DNA of 64,000 nt from positions 2,728,001 through 2,792,000 of the forward strand of contig NZ_CP136995.1 in NCBI RefSeq assembly GCF_033110285.1, given 5' to 3'. Of the stretch, positions 52,642 through 61,353 are shown in pieces (the first letter of the stretch is position 1; each line of letters opens with the position of its first letter). Made by a program: the position numbers and the translations under genes. Under the pieces are notes generated by a model. The model was not told the origin of the DNA. It made no database searches and saw only the letters and a program-made list of their open reading frames with translations. The DNA is from Ottowia sp. SB7-C50 (lineage in GTDB: Bacteria; Pseudomonadota; Gammaproteobacteria; Burkholderiales; Burkholderiaceae_C).

Positions 52642-53373
52642 ATGAACCAGGCAAGCCACCGCACCGACAAGATCGTCGTCGTTGACGACGATGCGCGCAT
52701 CCGCGACCTGCTGCGCCGCTATCTGGCGCAGGAAGGGTTCGAGGTCATCCTGGCCGAGGATGCCAAGGCCCTCTCGCGCATCATGCTGCGCGACACCATC
52801 GACCTGATCGTGCTCGATCTGATGATGCCCGGCGAGGACGGCCTGTCCGTGTGCCGCCGCCTGCGGGCCGCCGGTGACCGCACACCCATCATCATGTTGA
52901 CGGCCAAGGGCGAGGACGTGGACCGCATCGTCGGCCTGGAAGTCGGTGCCGACGATTACCTGGGCAAGCCGTTCAACCCGCGCGAATTGCTGGCGCGCAT
53001 CCACGCCGTGCTGCGCCGCCGCCCGCCGCAGGAAGCGCCCGGCGCACCCTCGGCCGAAAACGAATCGGTCAGCTTCGGGCCCTTCCACTTCGACCTGGGC
53101 GCCCGCACGCTGCGCAAGAACGGCGAGGAAATCAACCTGACCACGGGCGAATTCGCCATGCTCAAGGCGCTGGTGCGCCACCCGCGTCAGCCGCTGTCGC
53201 GCGAAAAGCTGGCGCAGCTGGCGCGCGGGCGCGAATTCGAGCCCTTCGACCGCAGCCTGGACGTGCAGGTGTCGCGCCTGCGCAAGCTGATCGAGCAGGA
53301 CGCCGCCAGCCCGCGCTACATCCAGACCGTGTGGGGCGTGGGCTACGTGTTCGTGCCGGACGGCACCGGCTGA
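52642..53373 (+). CDS. ompR: OmpR-family response regulator
   Basis: A 243-residue response regulator. The receiver domain has the acidic pair D-D-D near 16-18, the phosphorylated Asp in I-V-L-D-L-M-M-P-G-E-D-G near 59, and Lys in L-T-A-K-G-E-D near 89-95. The winged-helix DNA-binding domain (about 140-238) ends with R-K-L-I-E-Q-D-A-A-S-P-R-Y-I-Q-T-V-W-G-V-G-Y-V-F. It closely resembles OmpR and probably controls porin or envelope genes. A GAAAGG ribosome site lies 5 bases before the ATG; the TTG one codon earlier is less likely. Its stop overlaps the kinase start (TGATG). The perfect palindrome GGGTTAACCC (52572-52581) in the upstream gap may be an operator. Confidence 0.93.
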   Translation: MNQASHRTDKIVVVDDDARIRDLLRRYLAQEGFEVILAEDAKALSRIMLRDTIDLIVLDLMMPGEDGLSVCRRLRAAGDRTPIIMLTAKGEDVDRIVGLEVGADDYLGKPFNPRELLARIHAVLRRRPPQEAPGAPSAENESVSFGPFHFDLGARTLRKNGEEINLTTGEFAMLKALVRHPRQPLSREKLAQLARGREFEPFDRSLDVQVSRLRKLIEQDAASPRYIQTVWGVGYVFVPDGTG

Positions 53374-54893
53374 TGCGTCCTGCGCCGCCTGCCGTGCCCG
53401 CCCCTGAAGGCGCGGCCCCCCCTTCGATGAGCGCGGCGGCCCCCGTGCCGGACAGCCGGCGCAGCAGTGCGGCCGCGCGCGCCGGCCAGGGAGGGGATTC
53501 GTCCGCCGACGCCGCGCGCTCGGCGCGCCGCCCGCTCGGGTTCAGCCTGTTCTGGCGCACCTTCATCCTGCTGGCGCTGCTGCTGCTGGGCAGCTCCATC
53601 GGCTGGTACCAGATGTTCCGCACGCTCGAATACGAGCCGCGCGTCCTGGGCAACGCGCGCCAGGTGGCGTCGCTGGTCAACCTGTCGCGCGCGGCGCTGG
53701 TGCACTCGGACGCCATTGCGCGCGTCTCGCTCATCAAGACGCTGGCCGACCAGGAAAAGGTGCGCATCGCCACGCACGAGCCGGGCGACAAGTTCGACCT
53801 GTTCAACCAGACCGAACTGGAGCGCCGCATGAGCGCCGAAATCGTCGCCCGCCTCGGCCCCGGCACCGTGGTGGCCAGCCGGGTCAACGACGAACCCGGC
53901 CTGTGGGTGGGCTTTGCGATCGAAGGCGATTCGTACTGGCTGCTGACCGACCGCTCGCGCATCGGCGCACTGCTGGGCGGCAGCGCCTGGCTGGTGTGGC
54001 TGGCCATGCTGGGCGCGCTGTCGCTGGTGGGCGCGGCCTTGCTGGCCGGCTTCATCAACCGGCCCTTGCGCCAGCTGTCGATTGCCGCCGCCCACGTGCG
54101 CGAAGGCGACTTCGAGCGCTGGCGGCTGGACGAGTCGGCCCGCTCCAGTGAAATCCGCGCGGTCAATGTCGGCTTCAACCGCATGGCGGAGCAGCTGTCG
54201 AAAATCGAGCAGGACCGCGCCGAGATGCTGGCCGGCATCTCGCACGACCTGCGCACGCCACTGGCGCGGCTGCGGCTGGAAACCGAGATGAGCGTGCCCG
54301 ACACCGAGGCGCGCGACCACATGGTGGCCGACATCGGACAGGTCGACACCATCATCGACAAGTTTCTCGACTACGCCCGGCCCGGCCACCTGGAGCTTCA
54401 CGCGCTGCCGCTGGCCGACATCGCCGCAGCGGCGGCCCAGCCGTTCACGCTGGGCGACGACCTGCAGGTGCAGATCGACATCGCGCCCGAGCTGCGCGTC
54501 ATGGGCGACGACGTCGAGCTGTCGCGCGTGCTGGCCAACCTGCTGGAGAACGCGCGCCGCTACGGCAAGACCGAGGGCAGCGCCGTGGCGCACGTGCACA
54601 TGACGGCCGCCGCGCGCGACGCCTGGGTGACGCTGCGCGTGCGCGACCACGGCCCGGGCGTGGCGCCGCAGTTGCTGCCCAGCCTGACGCGCCCGTTCTT
54701 TCGCGGCGACCGCGCGCGCACCGCGGCCACCGGCGCCGGCCTGGGCCTGGCCATCGTCGCCAAGATGGTGCAGAACATGGGCGGCTTTCTGGAGCTGGAA
54801 AACAGCCCCGACGGCGGCCTGATGGCCATCGTGCGGCTGCGCCAGGCCGACGAACCCAAGGCCGGGGTGTCGCTGCTCAAGAAGCGGCGCTGA
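53373..54893 (+). CDS. EnvZ-like sensor histidine kinase
   Basis: A 506-residue membrane kinase. After a Pro/Ala-rich N terminus come helix 1 (F-W-R-T-F-I-L-L-A-L-L-L-L-G-S-S near 57-72), a periplasmic domain of about 130 residues, and helix 2 (W-L-V-W-L-A-M-L-G-A-L-S-L-V-G near 207-221). A HAMP region leads to the phosphoacceptor A-G-I-S-H-D-L-R-T-P-L-A-R near 287-299. The ATPase domain has N-L-L-E-N-A-R-R-Y near 389-397, D-H-G-P-G-V near 426 and G-A-G-L-G-L-A-I near 453. It phosphorylates the OmpR-type partner encoded just upstream. A seven-C run at 53416-53422 lies in the variable N terminus. Starts at 53373 or 53427 are both in frame with the domains. Confidence 0.9.
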   Translation: MRPAPPAVPAPEGAAPPSMSAAAPVPDSRRSSAAARAGQGGDSSADAARSARRPLGFSLFWRTFILLALLLLGSSIGWYQMFRTLEYEPRVLGNARQVASLVNLSRAALVHSDAIARVSLIKTLADQEKVRIATHEPGDKFDLFNQTELERRMSAEIVARLGPGTVVASRVNDEPGLWVGFAIEGDSYWLLTDRSRIGALLGGSAWLVWLAMLGALSLVGAALLAGFINRPLRQLSIAAAHVREGDFERWRLDESARSSEIRAVNVGFNRMAEQLSKIEQDRAEMLAGISHDLRTPLARLRLETEMSVPDTEARDHMVADIGQVDTIIDKFLDYARPGHLELHALPLADIAAAAAQPFTLGDDLQVQIDIAPELRVMGDDVELSRVLANLLENARRYGKTEGSAVAHVHMTAAARDAWVTLRVRDHGPGVAPQLLPSLTRPFFRGDRARTAATGAGLGLAIVAKMVQNMGGFLELENSPDGGLMAIVRLRQADEPKAGVSLLKKRR

Positions 54894-54895
54894 CG

Positions 54896-54963
54896 CAAAA
54901 AACGCTAATCAGGCCACCAGCGCTTGCTGCAACGGCGCAGTTCGCTACTGAACCAATAGCACC
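54896..54963 (-). repeat. Dispersed element, copy 15, forming the 3' end of ispF
   Basis: Reverse copy: CAAAAAACGCTAATCAGGCC, ACCAGCGCTTGC, CGGCGCAG, then GCTACTGAACCAATAGC. It begins 2 bp after the kinase stop and encodes the last residues and stop of ispF on the other strand. Confidence 0.75.
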
Positions 54964-55445
54964 ACCGCGCGCGCCTCGATCGACGCGCCCTGCCCCACCG
55001 CGCCCAGCCGTTCGGCCGTCTTGGCCTTGACGTTGACCTGGGCCTGGGTGATGTCCAGCGCTTCGGCGATGCGCGCACGCATGGCGCCAATGTGCGGCGC
55101 CAGGCGCGGCCGCTGCGCCACCACGGTGCTGTCCAGGTTGCCGACGCGCCAGCCCGCGGCCTTTACGCGCCGCGCCGCCTCGACCAGCAGCGCGTGCGAA
55201 TCGGCCCCGGCAAAGCGGTCGTCGCTGTCCGGGAAGTGCGTGCCGATGTCGCCCAGCCCCGCCGCGCCCAGCAGCGCATCGGTGATGGCGTGCAGCAGCG
55301 CGTCGGCATCCGAATGGCCCAGCAGCCCCTGGGTGTGCGGAATGTGCACGCCGCCCAGCACCAGCGGCCGGCCCGGCACCAGCGCGTGCACGTCCCACCC
55401 TTCGCCGATGCGGAAGGCGGGCATGCCGGTGTGCTTTTCTGTCAT
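54945..55445 (-). CDS. ispF: 2-C-methyl-D-erythritol 2,4-cyclodiphosphate synthase
   Basis: A 166-residue enzyme of the non-mevalonate isoprenoid pathway. Zinc ligands are D18 and H20 in G-E-G-W-D-V-H-A-L, with a further His in L-L-G-H-S-D-A-D near 49-56. Other signatures are [10 protein letters not shown] near 70-79, and [10 protein letters not shown] near 142-151, which binds the nucleotide. It cyclises CDP-methylerythritol 2-phosphate with release of CMP. The C-terminal V-L-L-V-Q and stop are written in a dispersed repeat copy; relatives end in a similar short strand, so little is lost. Its ATG overlaps the ispD stop by 4 bp, and it converges on the kinase gene. Confidence 0.95.
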   Translation of the reverse strand: MTEKHTGMPAFRIGEGWDVHALVPGRPLVLGGVHIPHTQGLLGHSDADALLHAITDALLGAAGLGDIGTHFPDSDDRFAGADSHALLVEAARRVKAAGWRVGNLDSTVVAQRPRLAPHIGAMRARIAEALDITQAQVNVKAKTAERLGAVGQGASIEARAVVLLVQ

Positions 55446-56149
55446 GCGTCTCGGCTCCTCAAAACGGCCTCGGCCAGCGCGAAGTCTTCGGGATACGTCA
55501 CCTTGATGTTCTGCGCACTGCCCATCACCAGCAAGGGGGCGTGGCCGGCGGCCTCCATGGCGCTGGCCTCGTCGGTGATGCCGGCAAAGCCGCCGGCCGC
55601 ATGGGCCGCGTAGGCGTCGCGCAACGCGCCAACGCGGAACATCTGCGGCGTCTGCGCCAGCCATTTGCCGGCGCGCTCGATGGTCGCCGCCACGCGACCG
55701 GCGCGCTCGCTTTTCAGCGTGTCTGGCAGGGGCAGTGCCAGCAGGCCGCCGACGGCGTCGGGCAGGCAGGCGTCGATCAGCCCGTCGATCAGCGCGGGCG
55801 TCACCAGGCAGCGCGCGGCGTCGTGCACCAGCACCCAGTCATCGGGACGGGCGCCGTCGGCCAGCATGCGTGTCAGGCCATTGAAGACGCTTTCAGCGCG
55901 CGTGGCGCCTCCGCAGTTTGCTATCGAATATATAGCCTCTTCGCGCTTCAGCCCATCGTCGCCAGGCGCGACGACCACGTGGATCTGGTCGATGCGCGGC
56001 ACGCGCGCCAGGGCGGCCAGCGTGTGGTGCACCATCGGCTGGCCGGCCACCGGCTGGTATTGCTTGGGCACCACCGTGCCGGCACGAGAGCCGGTGCCGG
56101 CGCAGGGCAGCAAGGCGTGGCAACGGGCGGGGGGCATCACATCAGGCAT
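55442..56149 (-). CDS. ispD: 2-C-methyl-D-erythritol 4-phosphate cytidylyltransferase
   Basis: A 235-residue nucleotidyltransferase that couples CTP with methylerythritol 4-phosphate. The CTP-binding motif is [12 protein letters not shown] near 13-24, with V-P-K-Q-Y near 27-31. V-L-V-H-D-A-A-R near 106-113 and the C-terminal segment [13 protein letters not shown] near 190-202 are also typical. Residues near 66-78 ([12 protein letters not shown]) come from an in-frame dispersed repeat, placed just before the A-E-S-V-F-N-G-L helix where relatives have a variable loop. It is first in an ispD-ispF operon with a 4-bp overlap. Confidence 0.94.
   Translation of the reverse strand: MPDVMPPARCHALLPCAGTGSRAGTVVPKQYQPVAGQPMVHHTLAALARVPRIDQIHVVVAPGDDGLKREEAIYSIANCGGATRAESVFNGLTRMLADGARPDDWVLVHDAARCLVTPALIDGLIDACLPDAVGGLLALPLPDTLKSERAGRVAATIERAGKWLAQTPQMFRVGALRDAYAAHAAGGFAGITDEASAMEAAGHAPLLVMGSAQNIKVTYPEDFALAEAVLRSRDA
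55915..55955 (+). repeat. Dispersed element, copy 16, inside ispD
   Basis: Forward copy, shortened: TTTGCTATCGAATATATAGC, then CTTCGCGCTTCAGCC. It lacks the last arm and lies in frame within ispD. Confidence 0.7.
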
Positions 56150-56182
56150 GGGCTGGCCCGCATTGTAGTGAGCCGCAAGGGG

Positions 56183-56243
56183 CCATTTGCTCCTTTTATG
56201 CTAGCTACCAGCGCTTTACAGACAAGCGCCAACGGCCGAAAGC
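56183..56243 (+). repeat. Dispersed element, copy 17
   Basis: Forward copy: CCATTTGCTCCTTTTATGCT, AGCTACCAGCGCTT, GACAAGCGCC, then AACGGCCGAAA. It lies in the 181-bp divergent gap between ispD and mfd. A TAAAAT at 56263-56268 beyond it is a possible mfd -10 box. Confidence 0.75.
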
Positions 56244-56330
56244 ACGCAAAACGCAGGCGGCGTAAAATTCAGCCCTCACCCCCCGCCCCTGCCGGCCGGG
56301 GGTTTTTGTCGTTTCCAGCGCCCCGCTTTC

Positions 56331-59300
56331 ATGGACCTGCCCAAGCTCATCCCCGGCAAACGCCACGCCCTGCCCGCCCCGCCCGCCTCCAGCGACGCGC
56401 TGCTGCTTGCCCAGCTGGCACAGCGCGAAGCGGGCCAGGGCCGGCTCACGGCCATCGTCACCGCCGATGCGGGCGACGCGCGGCGGCTGATGGACGAAAT
56501 CGCCTTCTTCGGCCCCGGCCTGCGCAGCGTGATGTTCCCCGACTGGGAAACGCTGCCCTACGACACCTTCAGCCCGCACCAGGACCTGATCAGCGAGCGG
56601 CTGGCCACGCTGTGGGCCATTCGCCAGCGGCAGGCCGACGTGGTGCTGATTCCCGCCACCACGGCCTTGTACCGCCTGGCGCCGCCCGGCTTCATGGCGG
56701 GCTACACCTTCCACTTCAAGCAGGGCCAGTCGCTGGACGAGGCCGCGCTGAAATCTCAGCTGACGCTGGCCGGCTACACGCACGTGACGCAGGTGGCGAG
56801 CCCCGGCGAATACGCGGTGCGCGGCGGGCTGATCGACCTGTTTCCCATGGGCAGCGCGATGCCGTTCCGCGTCGACCTGTTCGACGACGAGATCGACTCG
56901 ATCCGCGCCTTCGACCCCGACACGCAGCGCAGCCTGTACCCCGTGCCCGAAGTCCGTCTGCTGCCGGGCCGCGAATTCCCCATGGACGACGCGGCACGCG
57001 CCAAATTCCGCAGCCGCTGGCGCGAGCTGCTGGAAGGCGACCCGACCAAGAGCCGCATCTACAAGGACATGGGCAACGGCGTCGCCACCGCGGGCATCGA
57101 GTACTACCTGCCGCTGTTCTTCGACGACACGGCCACCGTGTTCGACTACCTGGGTGACAGCGCCACGCTGGTGCTGCACGGCGACCTGGAAGCCGCATTC
57201 CAGCAGTTCGCGCAGGACACGCGCGAGCGCTACCGCCTGGCGCAGGGCGATCCCGAGCGGCCCGTGCTGCCGCCCGAGGCGCTGTTTCTGGACGCCGAGC
57301 AGTTTTATGTGCGTGCCAAGCCGCATGCGCAACTGGCGGTGCGCGGTGTTGTTCCTCCCCCCGCTGGGGGCGGCGCGCAAGACACCAACCCCTTCGCCGA
57401 ATTCGACCACCTGCCCGACCTCACGGTCGTGCGCGGCGCCGACGATCCACTGGCGCGCCTGCAGGCGCATCTGCGTGCCAGCCCGCACCGCGCGCTGGTG
57501 CTGGCCGAAAGCGCGGGCCGGCGCGAGAGCCTGCTGGACTTCCTACGCGCGTCCGGGCTCCATCCGCCCGCCTTCGATTCGCTGGCCGAATTCCAGGCCA
57601 GCGACGAGCCGACGGGCATCGCCACGGCTGCGCTGGCGCGCGGGTTTGCCTGGGTCGAGGGCGGCATCGACTTCGTGACCGAGACCGAGCTGTTCGCGCA
57701 AGGCAGCACCACGCGCCGGCGCCGCAAGCAGGAACAGGTCAGCGACGTCGAAGCGCTGATCAAGGACCTGAGCGAGCTGAACCTGGGCGACCCGGTGGTG
57801 CACGCGCAGCACGGCATCGGGCGCTATCGCGGGCTGGTGAACATGGACATGGGTGCGAAGAACGCCGACGGATCGCCTGCGCTGCAGGAATTCCTGCATC
57901 TCGAATACGCCGCCGACGCCGTGCTGTACGTGCCGGTGTCGCAGCTGCACCTGATCGGCCGCTACACCGGCGTCAGCGCCGACGAAGCGCCGCTGCACAA
58001 GCTGGGCAGCGGCCAGTGGGACAAGGCCAAGCGCAAGGCGGCCGAACAGGTGCGCGACGCGGCGGCCGAGCTGCTCAACATCTACGCCCGCCGCGCCGCG
58101 CGCGAGGGCCATGCGTTCCGCTACAGCCCACACGATTACGAAACCTTTGCGGCCGACTTCGGCTTTGAAGAAACCGCCGACCAGAAAGCCGCCATCCACG
58201 CCGTGGTGCAGGACATGATCAGCCCGCAGCCGATGGACCGGCTGGTGTGCGGCGACGTGGGCTTTGGCAAGACGGAAGTCGCCCTGCGCGCCGCCTTTGT
58301 CGCGGTGACAGGCGGCAAGCAGGTGGCCTTTCTCGCGCCCACCACGCTGCTGGCCGAGCAGCACTATCAGTTGATGGCCGACCGCTTTGCCAAGTGGCCC
58401 ATCAAGGTGGCGGGCATGAGCCGCTTCAACTCAACCAAGGAAGTGAACGCCACGCTCAAGGGCATTGCCGACGGCAGCGTCGACATCGTGGTGGGCACGC
58501 ACAAGCTGCTCAGCGACAAGACGCAGTTCAAGAACCTGGGCCTGCTCATCATCGACGAGGAGCACCGCTTTGGCGTTCGCCACAAGGAGGCGATGAAGCA
58601 GTTCCGCGCCGAGGTGGATGTGCTCACGCTCACCGCCACGCCGATCCCGCGCACCATGGGCATGGCGCTGGAAGGCCTGCGCGATTTGAGCGTGATCGCC
58701 ACCGCCCCGCAGCGCCGCCTGGCCATCAAGACCTTTGTGCGCAACGAGGGCACGGGCGTGATCCGCGAAGCCGTGCTGCGCGAATTGAAGCGCGGCGGGC
58801 AGGTCTACTTCCTGCACAACGAGGTGGAAACCATCGAGAACCGCCGCCAGGCGCTGGAAAAGATCCTGCCCGAGGCGCGCATCGCCATCGCCCACGGCCA
58901 GATGCCCGAGCGCGAGCTGGAGCGCGTGATGCGCGACTTCGTGGCCCAGCGCTACAACCTGCTGCTGTGCTCCACCATCATCGAGACGGGCATCGACGTG
59001 CCCACCGCCAACACCATCGTCATGAGCCGCGCCGACAAATTCGGCCTGGCGCAGTTGCACCAGCTCCGCGGCCGTGTGGGCCGCAGCCACCACCAAGCCT
59101 ACGCCTACCTGATGGTGCCCGAGATCGAGGGGTTAACGAAGCAGGCGGCGCAGCGGCTCGACGCTATTCAGCAGATGGAGGAGCTGGGCAGCGGCTTCTA
59201 CCTGGCCATGCACGACCTGGAGATTCGCGGCGCCGGCGAGGTGCTGGGCGAGAACCAGAGCGGCAACATGATGGAGATCGGCTTTCAGCTCTACAACGAG

Positions 59301-59834
59301 ATGCTGGCCGAGGCGGTGAAAGCCTTGAAGGCCGGCAAGGAGCCCGACCTGCTGAGCCCCATGCAGGCCGTCACCGAAATCAACCTGCACGCGCCCGCCC
59401 TGCTGCCGGGCGACTACTGCGGCGACGTGCACCTGCGCCTGTCGTTCTACAAGAAGCTGGCCACCGCCAAAACCAGCGAGCAGATCGACACGCTGCTGGA
59501 AGAAATCGTCGACCGATTCGGCAAGCTGCCGCCGCAGGCGCAGACGCTGGTCGATGTGCACCGGCTGCGCGTGCTGTCGCAGCCCTACGGCGTGCAGAAG
59601 GTGGACGCGGCGCCGGGCGTCATCCACATCGCCTTCAAGCCCAATGCGCCGGTGGAGCCCATGGCCATCATCCAGATGATCCAGAAGAACAAGCACATCA
59701 AATTGGCCGGCAACGACAAGCTGCGCATCGAAAAAGCGCTGCCCGAGCCGAAGGACCGCGCGCAGATGGTGCGCGACGTGCTGCGCGGCCTTGGCCAGCC
59801 GGTGCCCGCGCGGAAGGAGGCCGCGCTGACCTGA
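56331..59834 (+). CDS. mfd: Transcription-repair coupling factor Mfd
   Basis: A 1167-residue ATPase that removes RNA polymerase stalled at DNA lesions and recruits UvrA. The N-terminal UvrB-like module (about 1-380) has F-P-D-W-E-T-L-P-Y-D near 67-76. The RNA polymerase-interacting domain starts L-G-D-P-V-V-H-A-Q-H-G-I-G-R-Y near 486-500. The translocase has Walker A G-D-V-G-F-G-K-T near 641-648, D-E-E-H near 743, S-R-A-D near 900, and the R-G-R-V-G-R-S motif near 915. A C-terminal TRCF domain follows. The length matches the family. A small extra segment near 342-350 (V-P-P-P-A-G-G-G) contains the palindromic CCCCCCGCTGGGGGC and may be a different short insertion. Confidence 0.97.
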   Translation: MDLPKLIPGKRHALPAPPASSDALLLAQLAQREAGQGRLTAIVTADAGDARRLMDEIAFFGPGLRSVMFPDWETLPYDTFSPHQDLISERLATLWAIRQRQADVVLIPATTALYRLAPPGFMAGYTFHFKQGQSLDEAALKSQLTLAGYTHVTQVASPGEYAVRGGLIDLFPMGSAMPFRVDLFDDEIDSIRAFDPDTQRSLYPVPEVRLLPGREFPMDDAARAKFRSRWRELLEGDPTKSRIYKDMGNGVATAGIEYYLPLFFDDTATVFDYLGDSATLVLHGDLEAAFQQFAQDTRERYRLAQGDPERPVLPPEALFLDAEQFYVRAKPHAQLAVRGVVPPPAGGGAQDTNPFAEFDHLPDLTVVRGADDPLARLQAHLRASPHRALVLAESAGRRESLLDFLRASGLHPPAFDSLAEFQASDEPTGIATAALARGFAWVEGGIDFVTETELFAQGSTTRRRRKQEQVSDVEALIKDLSELNLGDPVVHAQHGIGRYRGLVNMDMGAKNADGSPALQEFLHLEYAADAVLYVPVSQLHLIGRYTGVSADEAPLHKLGSGQWDKAKRKAAEQVRDAAAELLNIYARRAAREGHAFRYSPHDYETFAADFGFEETADQKAAIHAVVQDMISPQPMDRLVCGDVGFGKTEVALRAAFVAVTGGKQVAFLAPTTLLAEQHYQLMADRFAKWPIKVAGMSRFNSTKEVNATLKGIADGSVDIVVGTHKLLSDKTQFKNLGLLIIDEEHRFGVRHKEAMKQFRAEVDVLTLTATPIPRTMGMALEGLRDLSVIATAPQRRLAIKTFVRNEGTGVIREAVLRELKRGGQVYFLHNEVETIENRRQALEKILPEARIAIAHGQMPERELERVMRDFVAQRYNLLLCSTIIETGIDVPTANTIVMSRADKFGLAQLHQLRGRVGRSHHQAYAYLMVPEIEGLTKQAAQRLDAIQQMEELGSGFYLAMHDLEIRGAGEVLGENQSGNMMEIGFQLYNEMLAEAVKALKAGKEPDLLSPMQAVTEINLHAPALLPGDYCGDVHLRLSFYKKLATAKTSEQIDTLLEEIVDRFGKLPPQAQTLVDVHRLRVLSQPYGVQKVDAAPGVIHIAFKPNAPVEPMAIIQMIQKNKHIKLAGNDKLRIEKALPEPKDRAQMVRDVLRGLGQPVPARKEAALT

Positions 59835-60009
59835 CAAGCCCCGCCGCGCGCGTCCTACACGCAGCGTCGCCGCACCACTACCCCGTCGGCACGGGCTGAT
59901 GCGTACATTCGTTTGCAAGCCTCCACGCCCACGTAACTCCGGTTATCGAACGTGCATGGTGTCTTACCCAAACCACTGTCCATCAACCCTCTGAAAGGGA
60001 GCACGTAAC

Positions 60010-60351
60010 ATGAAAAAGCTCACCACAGCCGCGATGCTTGCCAGTCTGGTGTTGTCCGGCGCCGCCTTCGCGCAGAATGACCCGCGCCAGAGCGCGCAGA
60101 ACAGCGACGCCTCCAAGCCCAATTCGCCGCTGAAGGAAAAAGGTCAGCCTGACGCCGGCCAATTCAACCCCACCGGTCGTGCCGCTGTGCCAGTGGCCCC
60201 CGCTCCGGTTGTCGTCCCGGCACCGGCGCCCGCGCCTGCGGTCGTGGTGCCGCCTGCCCGTCCGGCTCCGGCGCCTGTCGTAACGCCGCCCCCGCCGCCG
60301 CCCCCTGCGCCGGCCCCCGCACCGCTGCCTCCGCGCCGCGACCGCGGCTGA
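60010..60351 (+). CDS. Small secreted protein with SAQNSD/PNSPLK/PDAGQFNP block (paralogue 2)
   Basis: A 113-residue protein of unknown function. The signal peptide M-K-K-L-T-T-A-A-M-L-A-S-L-V-L-S-G-A-A-F is cleaved near residue 21. The block at 28-54 (S-A-Q-N-S-D, P-N-S-P-L-K, P-D-A-G-Q-F-N-P) aligns without gaps to residues 25-51 of the protein encoded at 8187, with 21 of 27 identical. Then comes a repetitive Pro/Ala/Val tract (P-A-P-A-P-A-V-V-V-P-P-A) that may span the wall, and a basic end P-P-R-R-D-R-G. A ribosome site (AAAGGGAGC) is well placed. It is followed by a terminator. No cysteines or enzyme motifs are present; a structural or binding role is only a guess. Confidence 0.8.
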   Translation: MKKLTTAAMLASLVLSGAAFAQNDPRQSAQNSDASKPNSPLKEKGQPDAGQFNPTGRAAVPVAPAPVVVPAPAPAPAVVVPPARPAPAPVVTPPPPPPPAPAPAPLPPRRDRG

Positions 60352-60388
60352 CGGTAGCCAGCCACGCACTCCGGTTTGCGGAGAAACG

Positions 60389-60415
60389 AAAAAGCCTCGT
60401 TCATCGAGGCTTTTT
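60389..60415. terminator. Terminator of the small secreted protein gene
   Basis: AAAAAGCCTCG-TTCAT-CGAGGCTTTTT, a perfect 11-bp stem with T-run, 37 bp after the stop codon. It lies before the L,D-transpeptidase gene. Confidence 0.92.
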
Positions 60416-60480
60416 CGTGTCAACGACGAGCGCGGCGCCGTCTGCGTTCACAATGTCTGTCGATGTCTTTTTGCCCTGCC

Positions 60481-61221
60481 ATGCCGCACAAGCTTCAAAT
60501 CGTGCCCCCTTCCTTCCGTGCGTTGACGGCGGCGTTGCTGCTGTCGTGGTCGTCGTGGGCCGCACAGGCCGCCACGCTCGACGCGGCGGCCACCGCGGTC
60601 GATTCACCGGCGCCGCTGGCGGGCTTCGCCGGTGCGACGGAGGACGCGGCCGAGCGCATCCGCCGCCTGGCGGCCGATGTGCGGCGTTCGGGCGATGCCG
60701 GGGGGCGGGCCTTCGCCATCATCGACAAGCCGGGCGCCACACTGTGGGTGTTCGACGCCCAGGGTCGTGCCGTGGCACAAAGCCCGGTGCTGGTCGGTCA
60801 GGCGCAGGGCGACGTGGCGCCACCCGACATCGGCAATCGCCCGCTGTCCAAGGTGCGCCTGCACGAAAAAGTCACCATGGCCGGCCGCTACCTGACCGAG
60901 CCGGGCCGCAACCACCAGGGCGAAGACATTGTCTGGCTCGACTACGACTCGGCCCTGTCGATGCACCGCGTGCGCAACGTGCCGGGCGAAGGCCGCCCGC
61001 GCCGCCTGCAGACGCCCGGCGTGCAGGACAACCGCATCTCGTTCGGCTGCGTCAACATTCCGCCCAGTTTTTACGACCGCGTGATCGACCCGATGTTCTC
61101 GCGCTCGCAGGGCGTGGTCTATGTGCTGCCCGAAACGCGCTCGGTCGCCAGCGTGTTCCCGTTTGCCACCGACGCCGACACGCCGGCGCTGGCCCGCGCG
61201 CCGTCGACGCCTGCGCGCTGA
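60481..61221 (+). CDS. L,D-transpeptidase family protein (YkuD domain)
   Basis: A 246-residue exported enzyme. A hydrophobic signal segment (A-L-T-A-A-L-L-L-S-W-S-S-W-A-A-Q-A, cleavage near 31) precedes a short linker and the YkuD domain from about residue 80. The catalytic cysteine is C190 in R-I-S-F-G-C-V-N, with conserved H162 in S-M-H-R-V-R. The catalytic motif S-x-G-C-x-N differs from the usual S-H-G-C only in the residue before G. Such enzymes make 3-3 peptidoglycan crosslinks or attach lipoproteins to the wall. The start M-P-H-K-L-Q is chosen for the signal peptide; ATGs at 60463 and 60376 are in frame, but the latter overlaps the terminator. Confidence 0.85.
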   Translation: MPHKLQIVPPSFRALTAALLLSWSSWAAQAATLDAAATAVDSPAPLAGFAGATEDAAERIRRLAADVRRSGDAGGRAFAIIDKPGATLWVFDAQGRAVAQSPVLVGQAQGDVAPPDIGNRPLSKVRLHEKVTMAGRYLTEPGRNHQGEDIVWLDYDSALSMHRVRNVPGEGRPRRLQTPGVQDNRISFGCVNIPPSFYDRVIDPMFSRSQGVVYVLPETRSVASVFPFATDADTPALARAPSTPAR

Positions 61222-61284
61222 GCTGCCGTCACCGCTACCGCTGACCACGTGGCGCCCCGCGACCGGCGGCTGCGTGGATAATTG

Positions 61285-61350
61285 CAGTTTTCGAGCCTTT
61301 TTGACCGCTGGCGCTTGCCCAAACTGCGCAGGCAGCTATCGAAAACGAAG
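61285..61350 (-). repeat. Dispersed element, copy 18
   Basis: Reverse copy: GTTTTCGAGCCTTTTTGACC, GCTGGCGCTTGC, CTGCGCAGGCAGC, then TATCGAAAACGAAGC. It ends 3 bp before the serB ATG and so forms its whole near leader. Confidence 0.8.
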
Positions 61351-61353
61351 CAA